The position numbers and the translations under genes were made by a program. Below, piece by piece: positions 22,462-34,378 of a stretch of DNA of 64,000 nt. The notes beneath the pieces are model-generated. The model was not told where the DNA came from, made no database searches, and saw nothing but the letters and a program-made list of their open reading frames with translations. Source of the DNA: Bretschneidera sinensis. Lineage: Eukaryota; Streptophyta; Magnoliopsida; Brassicales; Akaniaceae. Every line of letters starts with the position of its first letter. Position 1 is the first letter of the stretch. The stretch covers positions 48,026,001 to 48,090,000 of the forward strand of contig CM043697.1 of the NCBI GenBank assembly GCA_023935145.1. The letters run 5' to 3'.

Positions 22462-23157
22462 TACATGAAAAATTTACTATTTAATGAAATAATTCTTTTG
22501 AAAAAAAAAGGACAGTGTGTGTGATTATAAAGAAGAAAAAAAAGACAACACCTAGATACCCAGGTGTTGTCTCCACATGCATAAACTTTGCATTTAAGAC
22601 ACAAGGGAGGGAGCAAATGTGCTGAAACGGTGGGCAGTTTATATATATAGCTTTTATTTTATTTTGATGTTTCTTACCAAATCCTGTTTGGTTTTCTTCT
22701 TTTTTCAATTCAAATTACTCACTTTTTTAAAACACCTCGGGACTCAAAGAAATGTTGAAATATTTAAATTTTGAAGAAGTTTACAAGAGAATGTTTAAGA
22801 GATTCAAGGGAAACTTTAAGAAAAACAAAAGGTAATAATATGAATTTTACCCAGAATTGATATTATGCATGCATGAAATTACCCGAAATTTGATGTAGAA
22901 ATTAAAGGGTATGCATTATGGAAGAATTGAAGAACAAATTAGAAATTTTAATATAAATATTATGTTAGGTGTTGACGATTAGCAATCGGGTGAAATTACT
23001 GAAAATAGCAAAAAAGGCAAGGAGGTGATCCACGAGTAGCTTTAAGTGCTACGTGGTAAGTTAGATTTACTTTTAATAATCGAGATAAATATGAAATATA
23101 AAATGATGATATTTGAATTAATTATTGAACTATGATTGGATGATATATGAAAGTTGT
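22462..23157 (+). repeat. F 3' LTR, piece 2
   Basis: Continues F's LTR after element E. It shares AAATCC.GTTTGGTTTTCTTC (about 22680) and GAGGTGATCCACGAGTAGC plus CTTTAAGTGCTACGTGGT (about 23020-23055) with the LTRs of B (34545-34850) and C (reverse, 38300-38345 and 45440-45480). Interrupted at 23158 by the reversed solo LTR. Confidence 0.85.
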
Positions 23158-24257
23158 TGTTGGAAATCACCTTGACAAGATGCCCATGTGGTGATCTTCC
23201 AAACACCCAAGTCTAGAATGACATGTAGAAAGAAATATAGCAATCGAACACAAGAACATAAAATCAAAGAAAGAAAGAAGACAAGCAATTTGTTATTGAG
23301 GTTCGGCAATGTGCCTACGTCCCCGTGAGTTCCTCCGAACTCTCTGCACTAAATCAAATGGTTCTTACAAGTTTACAGCAATCCCCTTCAAGAAATAAAG
23401 TTCTTGAAGAAACCAAGAAGAGAACTAGAAAATGATAGACCTATACAATACTTTCTATCAATTCTATACTAACCTCTCTTCTTTACAACCAGCCTCACTA
23501 CAAAGAGTCCCTCTTGTGTTTATGTCTCTCACACAATTCTCTCTATGTGTTTATAATTGATCTCACAATGTCACAAACTTGTGTTCTTATCTCTTGTGAA
23601 AAATGAGGCTAGGAAACGCCTTTTATAGCCATCCACTTCTTGGACATTCTTGTGAATCAATCTCCACCCTTTGATCATGATCTCCACTTAATCATGGCCC
23701 TTCATGACTTTCCTAAGTGGCGCTATGCATTTTGGCCTTGCACACATGCACCTAAGAAAGTCCTTATGCATGCTGCCTATGTGTGCTTGACTTTGCCTAG
23801 CACCTAGTCGCTCACCAGGGCAAGGTGCGGTGCTGGGCAGAGTGCCTTTGCAGTAGCTCCTGGGCAGTGCGGTGCTGAAGTTGAGCGGTGAGGTGCTGGT
23901 TCATTCCTGGAGGCATGAGCACTGGGCTGTGAGGTGCTGGATGCTAAGCGGTGTAGTGCTGGCCCTGTCCCAGCAGCACCCATGCTGGAAGGTGCGGTGC
24001 TGGATGGTGAGCGGTGAGGTGCTGGTGCACATTGATGCTGCCTAGCAGTGCGCACACTCCATCAGCTTGTGTGCAGAAGTGCACACACTAGTGCGCCTAG
24101 CCTTACCTTGCTCCAAAGTGATGCACACATATGTGTACAGTCTTCTAACTTGCTGAACTTTAGTTCTCAAACTTTGGTTTAGACTTTAACCATCTTTGAA
24201 TCATGCTTGGACCTGTTCAAACCTTAACCATGTTTAAACTTTAGACAAATACCAACA
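23158..24257 (-). repeat. Solo LTR of the copia A family, minus strand
   Basis: On the minus strand it begins TGTTGGTATTTGTC and ends GGTGATTTCCAACA, the same ends as the copia A LTR. There is no internal region on either side, so it is a solo LTR left by LTR-LTR recombination. At 1,100 bases it is about 100 longer than the A copy. The excess lies in a GC-rich stretch (23800-24060) with repeated GCGGTGAGGTGCTGG-like units. Flanks GTTGT and GCTGA match at only three of five bases, so the target duplication has decayed or the ends are slightly misplaced. Confidence 0.9.
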
Positions 24258-24546
24258 GCTGATTGGTATTATATGAATAATTGATACGTTCAAAATTTAT
24301 TATATAAGAAATAATATTATTGAAATAATGAGTTGATGAAATATACATAATGAAAGGATAAATGAAATTCTTGACAAGCTATGATTGATAATTTTATATG
24401 ATCTATGAGGAAATAATTTAATGAATATGACAAAAATAATAATTTTGAGAAAGAGTTGGATAGTTAAATTGAATGCTTGAATGTATGCTTGTTTTTGTAT
24501 TATTGCTCATATGCATATTTCATATTATTGCTAATATGCATGACAT

Positions 24547-24765
24547 AAAAGAACCGGGATGACAGCCGGTCTAAATGAAAATTAAAGAACCAGGAAGGCA
24601 GTCGGTCTAGCTGAAAATAAAAGAATTGGGAAAGCAGCCTATCTAAATGAAAATAAAAGAACCAGGAAGGCAGTCGGTCTAGCTGAAAATAAAAGAACAG
24701 GGAAGGCAGCCTATCTAATTGAAAATAAAAAACTGGGAAGGCAGCCGATCTAAGCTGAAACATGT
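24547..24765 (+). repeat. Tandem repeats of about 37 bp in F LTR
   Basis: About six units of AAAGAACCAGGAAGGCAG followed by .CGGTCTAGCTGAAAATA, with small differences between units. The same block in B and C has two to four units with changed sequence, so copy number varies among LTRs of one family. Confidence 0.9.
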
Positions 24766-25542
24766 CGACACGTGGGAAGACGTTCCCAAATGATAATATG
24801 AAATGATCTGATAATTTAAGTTCATGCATTGCATTTGTTTTAAATATTCATTATTATTGCTTAAAATGTTAAAGCATCATTCTCGATGGTGAATTTATTG
24901 ATAGACAAATGAATCTCATAGAGAGACAAATATGATGAGAAAGAAATATGACAATATAATATGATAAAAAATTGTTTAATTGATTGATTATATGTTGTGA
25001 ACTTCATAAGAAGGTAAATAACGATGTTAAATTGATAATCTCAAGATGATTAAATGCATGAGAAGAAAAAATTATATGTTTGATGATTAATTCAAGATGA
25101 GATTGATAAATAGTTGAAATTATAATATGATGTTATTATTAATTTACATGAGATAATAGATGAATTAATATGGGAAGATTATTTGAAAGATTGAATGATT
25201 ATCTGTGAAGAAATAGATGATTTATATTGGTAAATTCCAAGATATCGAATTTTAAGATGTGACTGGAAGTATACAATCGAATATTTCTATAAATTTAATT
25301 CTTTGAGCTTGTGAAGCTCACGCCTCATTGTTAAATAATTTCAGGTAGTGAGCAGGATAGATAGATTGGTGAGCTTAGATTCAGGTTGAGTCATTATCTT
25401 TAAGCTACGTGGTCCACATTCTCAGACCAAAAGAAGAAAATGGGAAAGCATATTTGTAAATATTCATGCATCATATGTTGTATATATTATTTTAGTTGAA
25501 ATTTTAATAATATAACTCCCCTGTTGAGGTTGAGGATTGATG

Positions 25543-25546
<4 letters not shown>

Positions 25547-25610
<64 letters not shown>
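25547..25610 (+). repeat. (TA)n microsatellite
   Basis: About 32 uninterrupted TA units near the end of F's LTR. Confidence 0.97.
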
Positions 25611-25611
<1 letters not shown>

Positions 25612-25719
25612 GTTTAGTTGATGCACGCTTTTATATTGTTGCATATATGTGTCGTTTTGGGATTTCAAAATGTGACGACACTGTCTCAGGGGTGGCTAAC
25701 ATTGGGATGGGTTGTTACA

Positions 25720-28252
25720 TTTAACCATGAACAAATGGGTAAGTATATGTATATGCTAGGGTGATGAAGATATTTAGGTTCTTGATGGAATGGAAATTGA
25801 GTGGATATTGGAACTGGAATGTTCTTGAAATTGCTGGCTGTGTTTGCTACTAGAAACGTGGGATAGTTCAAAAATAAGGGAGTTGTTGCCGAAATTTTGT
25901 AAAATTGATAATGATTATAAATCTTAAACGATAAAACAAAGATTTAAAAAAGGTGAAGAATACATTGGTACGATTTTAAAGGATTGAAAGGGATTAAAAA
26001 CAAATTATTTGGATAAACTATTGACATGGTAAGGAAGGCAATGTTGAAAATGATTGAGGTAAAAAGTAAAAGAATAGTGGTGTAGAGTTAATGAAAAAGG
26101 AAAATTTTGTGATAATTAAAATTTGAAGAAAGATAGTAAATGAAATGTGTACTCTCTTAACTTAACTACACTTCTAATTCTTCTTCTTTTCTCATTTATC
26201 CTTCCAGTCCATATAGAAAAAAAACCAAACTTTTAGAAAACCTTTTAACACTTCACTTTTTAACTTTTTTTTGGTTTATTCTTATGTCTAATCACCCAAT
26301 GTACATCAAAATTCAACAATGCTCCACTAAATCATTATAACTAACAATCTTCAATTTTAACACTTAGTATCTACAACACAAAATCCATATAATTCATCGA
26401 AAAAGGTAACTCTCAAATCAATCATGATTTATACTTTCCTTCATACACTTAGTAAAATTTTATCCTCATTTCCTTAACGCTTCTCGATAACTCCTCTATT
26501 AATTTAAGAAATTCTTTTCACTTCACATTAAGCTTCCTTACACAATCACAATGTTTAGAAACCTCCAATCTCTTTAACTAATTTCTTTACTAAAGATTTC
26601 TCCCAACACTATTCCTTTCTAATGCATTCCGCACTTCATCTTGTCTCGAGTTACGACTTTCCTCTTGAATTTCTTCTTCTCTCTTCCATTTTTTTTATTT
26701 AACTGTCTCTTAGTTTTGCATCCTATATTTATCTCTCTTCCACAAAAATTACTCTAATACTCTTATATCTCATCGAAATCTTGATTCCCAATACTACACT
26801 TTCTTAATACCTTCATTGATATAGTAATCTCTTTTGCTAAGCATACTATTCATACTTTTCAATTCATTAAGTTTTCTAGTATTTCAACCACATCTAAAAC
26901 AAGTCATCCAAAACCCCATTTGGATTTTTAAATCTTCAAAACTTTAGTTCATCACCATATATCGCTCACTAGGTCCAATTTAGTGTTCCTCAAATTTGCA
27001 TCTCCAAGTAATATAAAGCTTTCAGTTCATCAAGCTAGCATCAACCATTTAATTATTCATCCCTAAATCATAACTCAAGGCTTCATAGGATTTGAATAAA
27101 TCCACCATCTCTTTGTATCAAACTCCTATTAACTTTAGGATCAAATCAACATCCATTAGACCTTTCTCCTTTACAGGTTCTTACACAACAATTTCTACCT
27201 TCCAATATACTTCCTTTACTATCTTTTCTAAAGACTTGAAACACCGAAAATTTTACTTGTAATTTACTTAACACCATCATTCATTACTTGAATAACTTTT
27301 CTCATTTTATCGTCATCACTCTTTAGTAAAACTTATTCCTTACGCTAACCACTTATACAACAATTTCCTCTTTTTAAATTGTTAGCCCATCCATACACTT
27401 AACAATACTTTAATTACTCTTCTTAAGTCTCACATTCTAATGATATACTGACAACTTTTCAATTCTCGAACTTCCCCAATTTTTCTATTGATAACACAAC
27501 CCAGTACTCAACAACTACCTTCCTCCTACTCTAATTAATCAAGTGTACACATACAAATCCACTACGCAAAACTTATTTATTTCAAGTTTACAATTTACTA
27601 ACTATTTCTTAGGCTAAGACTACACAATAATAACAGAATCATTATCTACAAGTGCTTTAGCATCTACAACATGAAAAGAAATCATCAACTGAAATGTTAT
27701 GCATAATTCAACATACTTCACTAGTTCTATACAACTTATTTTCATTCATACTTTTAGGAAATCATTCTTAATAATGCTTTTATATCTTTTAACTAGCAGT
27801 TCATTACTGATCTAACAATGTTCACACAAGATAAAGTAAAGCTTTCAAGTAAATAAAAATACTTAAGGAATAAATCATGTTCTCACTCTTTATATTTTAA
27901 TCTTCTCATCAAACAACCATTCATATAATAGCATCCTTACGAGAAAAAGTAAAGTATATCAATCAAAGTATTTGTATCAAGCCAAAGCATTTACAATCAA
28001 TATTTCCATCAAAGCAATCATCAACAAGTTTCACAAAACCAACACCATAAGGTTATCTCAACAGTACTTATTCAATCAGTACCCAAAAAAAAAGTCAACT
28101 CGACTTGTTCTTAAAATATTTTAGCCCCACTTAAACCATTACTGGTTACAACTCCTAAACAGTATCCTCTCTAACTCCACACAACTAAGTCTCTATATGC
28201 ATCCCATGCAACTCACATAACGTAAATTAACTCTACAAAACCTTAAACCTAA
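25720..28252 (-). other. Element H internal region, no coding sequence recognised
   Basis: 2.5 kb, AT-rich and strongly C-over-G on the plus strand from about 26150, as expected for the antisense of an A/G-rich retrotransposon. The primer site at 28253-28265 points leftwards into it. No frame longer than 60 codons looks like gag or pol. It may be a degraded gypsy internal region or a large non-autonomous element without genes. The first 430 bases (25720-26150) could be older host sequence; I see nothing in them. Confidence 0.5.
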
Positions 28253-28265
28253 GGCTCTGATACCA
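28253..28265 (-). other. Primer binding site of H (tRNA-Met), minus strand
   Basis: The plus strand reads GGCTCTGATACCA; on the minus strand this is the perfect TGGTATCAGAGCC, placed four bases beyond the LTR end at 28270. Confidence 0.9.
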
Positions 28266-28976
28266 AAAATGTAATGACCCATCTTGAGTGGGCCCTACTC
28301 GGAATGGCTCCATTAACTATGGAATACTCATCATGAATACAAACATTCTATCAAACTTCACAAGTTTATGAAATCATAATTTTACACATCCAAACAATCT
28401 TTACAATATAAGAGAGTCAAAGATTTTAAAATCTTTAAAAGACACAAATGAAAGAAAACTCCCCCACTTAAATAAGCCTTTAATACTTTCTTTTACAGTG
28501 ATTAAACCAAAACCAATGGCTTAGACTCTTAACAAAAACCCAAAAGATGAGGATGCGATAGCCAAAAATCTTATTTAGGACTTCCTTCAACTTTGACTAT
28601 CAACCCCCGGTATTACCTAAAATATTAGAAAATAAAAGAGTGAGGTAAAAAGCTTAGTGAGAAACACATTACGAAAAGTAATTGTTTTAAAAGTTTTATT
28701 CTCTATTTTTCAAACCTTAATTTAAAATTTTTTTTGTCTAAGTACGGGAAATAATACGGCTTATAAGTATAGACTTTCAACTTACTTTTCTCATTACTTG
28801 TTACTAAAGGAGCAGTCATTACAAGTATTCTTTATTTCTTTAATAAATCAGAAAGTACATAGTTCTTACCACTTTACATATATCATAAGATCAAAATTTT
28901 GAGAGTAATGAGAAATCTCAACTATTTTTATACTACAACAATCAACATTTCATACCATTTACTAGACCAATTCAAC

Positions 28977-29110
28977 ACCCTTCATTGGGTGAATCACGTC
29001 ACATGCCCTTCATGGGCCAATTACAACAGGTATCCTTTAATGGACTAATCACAACACATGCCTCTCATGGGCCATACATCACTTGTGCCTCTCATTGGCC
29101 AATAGAAGTC
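28977..29110 (+). repeat. Degenerate tandem repeats (about 35 bp) in H LTR
   Basis: Units such as ACACATGCCTCTCATGGGCC and ATCACGTCACATGCCCTTC follow one another about four times with substitutions. Confidence 0.75.
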
Positions 29111-29299
29111 ATCAATTATACACCAATCATCCATTATGAAAATGTGATGCAATGTAATACGATGCATGTTCAATTCTTTAATTAATTCATTTCATTTAAC
29201 TTCATCTTCAAATCATATTCAATTTGTCCTCATCTACCCCTCTTTAGGCTAATCATAAAAATAAAAAAAAAAAAGATGTCTCCCATCATAAGTAATTCA

Positions 29300-29425
29300 G
29301 ATCCCCTCCCTATCATTTACTAGGCAAGGTCTATACATCTCAACAACTAGGATTCCCTCCCTACCCCTTACTTGGTGGAGTTCTATCTTTTAGATAACTA
29401 GGATCCCCTCATTTCCCCTTATTGA
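29300..29425 (+). repeat. Tandem repeats (about 55 bp) in H LTR
   Basis: Three units around AACTAGGATCCCCTCCCT and CCCCTTACTTGGTGGAGT with gradual divergence. Confidence 0.75.
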
Positions 29426-30534
29426 GTGGAGTCCTAACCTCACATGATTACTTCGTTTGTTTACATTATCATTAAGAAATCAAGTCACATGAAAGGTATT
29501 CACAACACAAGTAATTCTCAATGAAAGTAATTACACACTTAATTCACAATGAACCACCATATCCACGAAAGAATATATCATTTAAACAAATCAACAATTT
29601 CTCAAACATAATATTTATCAATCAATCATATTACAACAACTTATCAAAAACAAACACATCAAGACTTATTTACAATCATTTCCTTTACATTCATTTATGT
29701 ACTTTATGTCTTTTGTATCCCCTTAGTCCTTCATTAAGTTAATCATATCATAATCCTTCTTTGAGGTACAACCATATATTATTTTATATTATTCTTTAAA
29801 TCATCTCTTATTCATATTTCCATAATCCTTTATATTTTGTGCCTCTATTTTTTTTATCATAGTTTACTACACTTACCAAGAGTAAGGTGAAACTCACCTT
29901 TGTTGATCCAAGATCCAACCTCAGATTTACTTCCTAACCTTTGAGTTTTTCTTTCAATCACACTAAACAAATACATATATACTTAGTATAATTACTCAAA
30001 AGCATACAAGCATTCAACACCTAAATTCTATTATGGAATTTATACAAGCATATAAAATCTATGGGTTAAGTCATAAACCCTTTCCTATTTTATTTAAAAC
30101 TTTTATAAAAATCGTTCTAACATGTTTTCAAACAAAAGAAATCTTTTTAAGATCTTAAATTTTAAAACTTTATCATCTAATCAAGCTAATAGTACCTTGG
30201 AGAAGTTTAGGATTGAAATACTCTAACAAAAGTTACTTATTTTCGAAGATAAGGCTGAAAAACAGGTTAGGGGCTCGGATAGTGGACTGTCCATATTATA
30301 CAGTCGAATGTAGGCTGCCTAGAAGCTTGTACATAAACCAAGAGAAGAATTTAACTCAGAATCTTTAAATCAACACACTTTGTACATAAACCCACTTTCC
30401 TTTAAGAACAAAACACTTTCTTAAACTTTCTTCAAAAATCTTCAAAATCAAATTTCAATAATTCAAATATTTAGTTAAATACACATGCTTAATAATTAAA
30501 AGTAAATGAGACAAAATTTTACCTTGATTTTGTC

Positions 30535-30684
30535 ATAAATCTTCCATCTTTTCTTTTCTATTTCTTCATTCTTCCTCTTTCTCTCCTTTCCTTCTTTCTC
30601 CTCTCTTTCTCTCCTCTCTCTCGTTTTCGGTAGAAGGTTCCAACATAATTGATGGCCTTCTCTCACTCTCTCTTCTTATTTATA
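30535..30684 (-). promoter_or_regulatory. H LTR promoter: TATA box and GA-rich leader, minus strand
   Basis: The minus strand reads TATAAATAA (plus 30676-30684), followed downstream by a long GA-rich stretch (plus 30535-30670, CT-rich), typical of an LTR transcription start and leader. Confidence 0.55.
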
Positions 30685-31069
30685 CAAAATTTTCTTCCTT
30701 AATTATATAACCTTCCACTTTACTTCTCCTTTGCCAAAAATACCCCAAACACTTTAAAATTTTAGCATTTCCCTAAAGCAAAATTTAATTTTTAAAAATC
30801 TCATTTATATACTCATTTCTAATTCTATAAGACCTAATATGAATTAATTACAACTCTAATCTGAACAAAGTACATAATATACGCATTGAAGCACAAACTT
30901 CGAGATTAAAATATTCTAATTAAAATATGTGACTCTACATTTACCACCTCTCCAAGTAATCTTGACGTCCATCAAATTAAATTACATGCATATCGGTCAT
31001 CTATCAGTCAAAAGCCTAGCTTCTAGTCTTTCTATATAAATCTCCCTCAATATACACAAAAAACATACC

Positions 31070-31608
31070 CAATAATTTGGATTATGGATTATAGGGAAAA
31101 CAATTTTCAAAAAATGTAACGTTCCGACTAGTATAAGCCTTCTGAATGGCCAGATATCCCATTAAAATGCTAGGTTTAGCACGATATATCAAATTTATGT
31201 TGAATGTTCGTAACATTATAACCATAACAAATGGAATCAAACATGTGTAAACGACCATAAGTAGGAATTTTTCCAAAGCGGATCTCGTAAGGTGTTTTCC
31301 CATTAGAACTTTGGTTGGTAAGAGATTGATTAAGTGGTCGGTAGCACTAAGGCACAATCATCCCAAAATTCTAAAGTCAGTTTGGCTTCAAATCGGAAAT
31401 GACAATATTTGCACTCAAAAACACTATTTTGTTAAGGCATTCCTAAATAATCATTAGGTGAATGACTCATTTGTTTTTAAGGAAAAGTTCAAAATCCCTA
31501 AGAAATGAATTTTTGGTGTTATCACTCCTGATTTGTTTGATTTTAGAGTTAAATTTTTGTTCAACCATAGTGAAACAAGGATTTAAGATGAACGATGGAT
31601 TCGATTTT
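31070..31608 (-). pseudogene. Ty1/copia integrase fragment, minus strand
   Basis: On the minus strand, from high to low coordinates: FNSKIKQIRSDN (about 31500-31560), matching the second catalytic Asp region of copia integrase; INLLPTKVLMGK (about 31290-31330), matching the INRLPTKVL block; and SRNVTFFENCFPYN (about 31085-31125), matching the end of integrase before RT. Stops and shifts occur throughout, and no RT or LTR is attached. It is a scrap of a copia element between the LTRs of H and J. Confidence 0.82.
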
Positions 31609-32364
31609 TGTAACGACCCATCCTGGGTTGGCTTGCCCAAGATGGTATTGCCACATTTTCTATCCAAGCACAACACATATAACAACAATATAATGCATCA
31701 ACTAAAAATAAATATACATAAAGTCTTCAACTCTTTTCAGATGAGATACATCATCTTTATCCTTTTAGAAACAATATATACAAAAATAAATCAATGCATG
31801 AATATTTATAAATTTTCAAAAAAAAAATTTCTCTTTCTTTCATAAGCCTGAGGATGCTAACCATGGGACTTAGTTAAGGTAATTACTCACTCTGAGTATT
31901 AGCACAACTATCTACCCATCCTACCCATTTCCTAAAATATTTCAACAACGAGGAGTGAGCTTCACAAGCTTCGAGAATTAAATTACTAAAAATTATCGAT
32001 TTGTATACTTCTAGTCAGATTTTATACTATAATCATATTGATAACTTTCATATTTTCATATTTCAAATCAATAATCAACTATCTTTGTCATGATAATTAC
32101 CTCATCATGAGGTTCATATCATAAAACAATCATTTATATCTATTAATAATCTATCTCTTTCCAATCACTTCTCATCATAGTTGTCTCATTATAAGACTCA
32201 TATTTTGATCATCAACATACAATCATTCTGATGCTCTTGCATCTTAAACAAAAACAAAAATATATTTTAACTAAAAATGCATGATCATCTATCTATCTAT
32301 CTATCTATCTTTCTCATTATACCATTATTATTTCATTATTACTCCACACAATCAACGTATGGGA
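31609..32364 (-). repeat. Element J: truncated Tekay-like LTR, minus strand
   Basis: Begins TGTAACGACCCATCCTGGGTTGGC, nearly the end sequence of C's LTR, and shares GGAGTGAGCTTCACAAGCTT (about 31950) with C (37325 and 44462). No primer site adjoins it on the left, so it is a solo or 3' LTR that integrated into the copia fragment. It is cut off at 32365 by element K. A (CTAT)n run is at 32285-32312. Confidence 0.82.
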
Positions 32365-32850
32365 TGTTGGAATTTTTTTATGTGGGCTACCACTAATTGT
32401 AGTGGTTTTGGTTTTATAAAACTGGGTCAGTAGTTTAGTCTAATGAGAAAAGTACGAGAACCCAGTGTTGATAATTGGTGATCCTATTGTTTGGGCTTGT
32501 ACACATCTTAATATTATTAATGTGGGTTAGCAGTTAGTGTAGGCCTTAGTCCAATATGACCCATAGATGGAAGGGCTCATTTGGACTCTTAGTAACTAGG
32601 GTTACTTATGTCCATATAAATAGGCTAGGTCCCCTCTTTAACTCTCAGTACTTCAGTTTTTCTATCTATCTGAGAAAGCTAAAGTTGTGGGAGTACAAAA
32701 GGGAAGACCTATCCCTGATCACTCCCGTTGTAAGGTAATTTAAGTTTCCATTTTGTTGATGGCTCAATCAGGTATATGATTTAATTATGCAATTATATGT
32801 GTTCTAATGTTTATGTATAATATTACTGTTTATGCTTCTTTAAGCCTACA
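32365..32850 (+). repeat. Element K: short copia-type LTR
   Basis: TGTTGGAATTTTTTTATGTG...TTTAAGCCTACA, 486 bases, with TATAAATA at 32615-32622 and a tRNA-Met-type primer site at 32853. Only one LTR is seen; the second is not in the next kilobase, so the element is truncated or was later broken. Confidence 0.75.
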
Positions 32851-32852
32851 TG

Positions 32853-32866
32853 TGGTATTAGAGCCT
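32853..32866 (+). other. Primer binding site of K
   Basis: TGGTATTAGAGCCT, one mismatch to the initiator tRNA-Met site, two bases after the LTR end. Confidence 0.75.
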
Positions 32867-33799
32867 GCATACATGAATTTAAGACCTAATATGAAATAAA
32901 CGGTGATATTTGATGAGAATTAATGGTGAAAAGGGTTTTATTTAGTGGAATTCTAATATTATTATATTATTTTTTAGAGTGATGTTAAAAATAAAAAAAA
33001 AGCAACGAAAATCACTGCCTCAAGAATCTAATCTCAATAGAAAAAGTAAATTAAATTGACTCTTTTTTTTCCTTCGAGAGATTACAAGGATAGTGAAAGT
33101 AAAGTACTAAACTTTACTTTGTAAATTATTATATAATGACTAGTTCCCGACTTAATCTAAATTTTACATGAGCACAAAAAACATTAATAATATGATCCGA
33201 ATCCGACCTAAAATCTATAACGACCCAAAACCAAAAATGACTCGAACCCGAAATGATAGTTTTTTAAAATAAATTACAAAAAATATTTGCTCATTAAATA
33301 GAGTTGGTAGTTGATTAGTTATCAAATAAAATAAAATATATTATAATTAATTATTACTTTTTTATCAACTAGTCAAACAAAAATTTACAATACAAGGGTT
33401 TCTCAGAATTTTCAAGACTTTGCTAGGTTTTCTTTGTTGGGGAACAATAATGATGTTGATTTGGAATTTGGAATTTCGAATTTTGAAAAAAAAAAAATTT
33501 GTGTTTGTATTAATGTGCGTGGCTCAACAATCTTTTAATATGTGAAACCTGGTTAGCTTCAAATAAAAAATAGTGTACATTGCTTATCATTTTGCAAAAA
33601 AAAAAAAAAAATCTTAGCTATATGATAAACATGTTTTAAGAGTTCTACATGATTACATGAACATATATAATTACATACATGAGTAGGCGGTCGATGATTT
33701 CATTCAAAACGATATGGATATATTGGTCAATCAATGTGATGCGTATTGATAAAATGGACAAAAGGAGTTTGAACTTGATTGACAAGGGAGTTGTTCTGT
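32867..33799. other. AT-rich stretch without recognised gene
   Basis: The start may be K internal sequence. No coding frame is supported. A weak inverted pair (GTTGATTAGTTAT near 33310 and ATCAACTAGTCAAAC near 33365) could be a MITE end or chance. Confidence 0.5.
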
Positions 33800-34342
33800 T
33801 GTAATACTCGTGTTCATAAAATAAGGGTAAAGAAATAATTTTATATATATTATATTAAATTAAATAATCAATGGATGAAAGATTTCATATTGATTTGAAA
33901 GATAATATTGAAAATTTTGTTGAAAAGAGTTATAAATTTTTGAAGAAGAAACTACTAAAATATTTTGAAATTTGAAGTTGAAATTAGAGAATTTTTAAGA
34001 AAAATATTAACTGAAATTGAGGAAAATAATTTTAAAAAACTGGAAGAAAATATAAATATTTTGTATTTTCTTATAATTTTATAAAAATTTTGGAAGGAAG
34101 AAAAGATGAAAATTTGATTTTTAAAGGGAAAATGACAAAACTATAATTATGTAATGGTAAAACAGTAAATTTTAAATGATGGTAGAATTGTAAATAACCG
34201 ATGACAAATATGTAAATTTATTTAATAATTAAAAAACTGGCAGACTTCACGTAAAAGTGGTGAGTTAAAAAAAAGAAAAAATTAATGTAATAAATAAAAA
34301 AAAGAAAAAAATATAGGCATGAAGATTGTCACGTGAAGGTAA

Positions 34343-34378
<36 letters not shown>

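Larger units (their letters stand above)
24258..25719 (+). repeat. F 3' LTR, piece 3 (end of element F)
   Basis: Ends GTCTCAGGGGTGGCTAAC followed by GGGATGGGTTGTTACA, the reverse complement of the TGTAACGACCCATCCC ends of C's LTRs. Adding the three pieces gives about 2.23 kb, the same size as the C LTRs, so the LTR is complete once insertions are removed. Confidence 0.88.
28270..30939 (-). repeat. H LTR, minus strand, about 2.67 kb
   Basis: On the plus strand it runs TGTAATGACCCATCTTGAG...GTGACTCTACA. The left edge is set by the primer site. The right edge is inferred from a GGAGAGGTGGTAAA purine tract (minus strand, 30940-30953). A minus-strand TATA box and a GA-rich leader lie in the right third. 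Two internal tandem arrays are present (28977-29110 and 29300-29425). Confidence 0.7.

Noticed and set aside
23804..24055. Minus-strand frame of 83 codons rich in Ala, Pro, Ser and His
   Set aside because: Produced by the GC-rich minisatellite in the solo LTR.
24500..24829. Minus-strand 109-codon frame with repeated FYFQLDRLPSWF
   Set aside because: It is the translation of a non-coding tandem repeat of an LTR; no start context and no counterpart in B or C.
25524..25724. 66-codon frame with repeated Ile-Tyr
   Set aside because: Translation of a (TA)n microsatellite.
29521..29742. 73-codon frame in H LTR
   Set aside because: Lies inside a minus-strand LTR with no similarity to known proteins; AT-rich chance frame.
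31462..31845. 127-codon plus-strand frame as a gene
   Set aside because: Antisense of the copia integrase scrap and of LTR J.
33305..33380. Possible MITE with inverted ends
   Set aside because: Only about 13 bases match with two mismatches and no target duplication was found.
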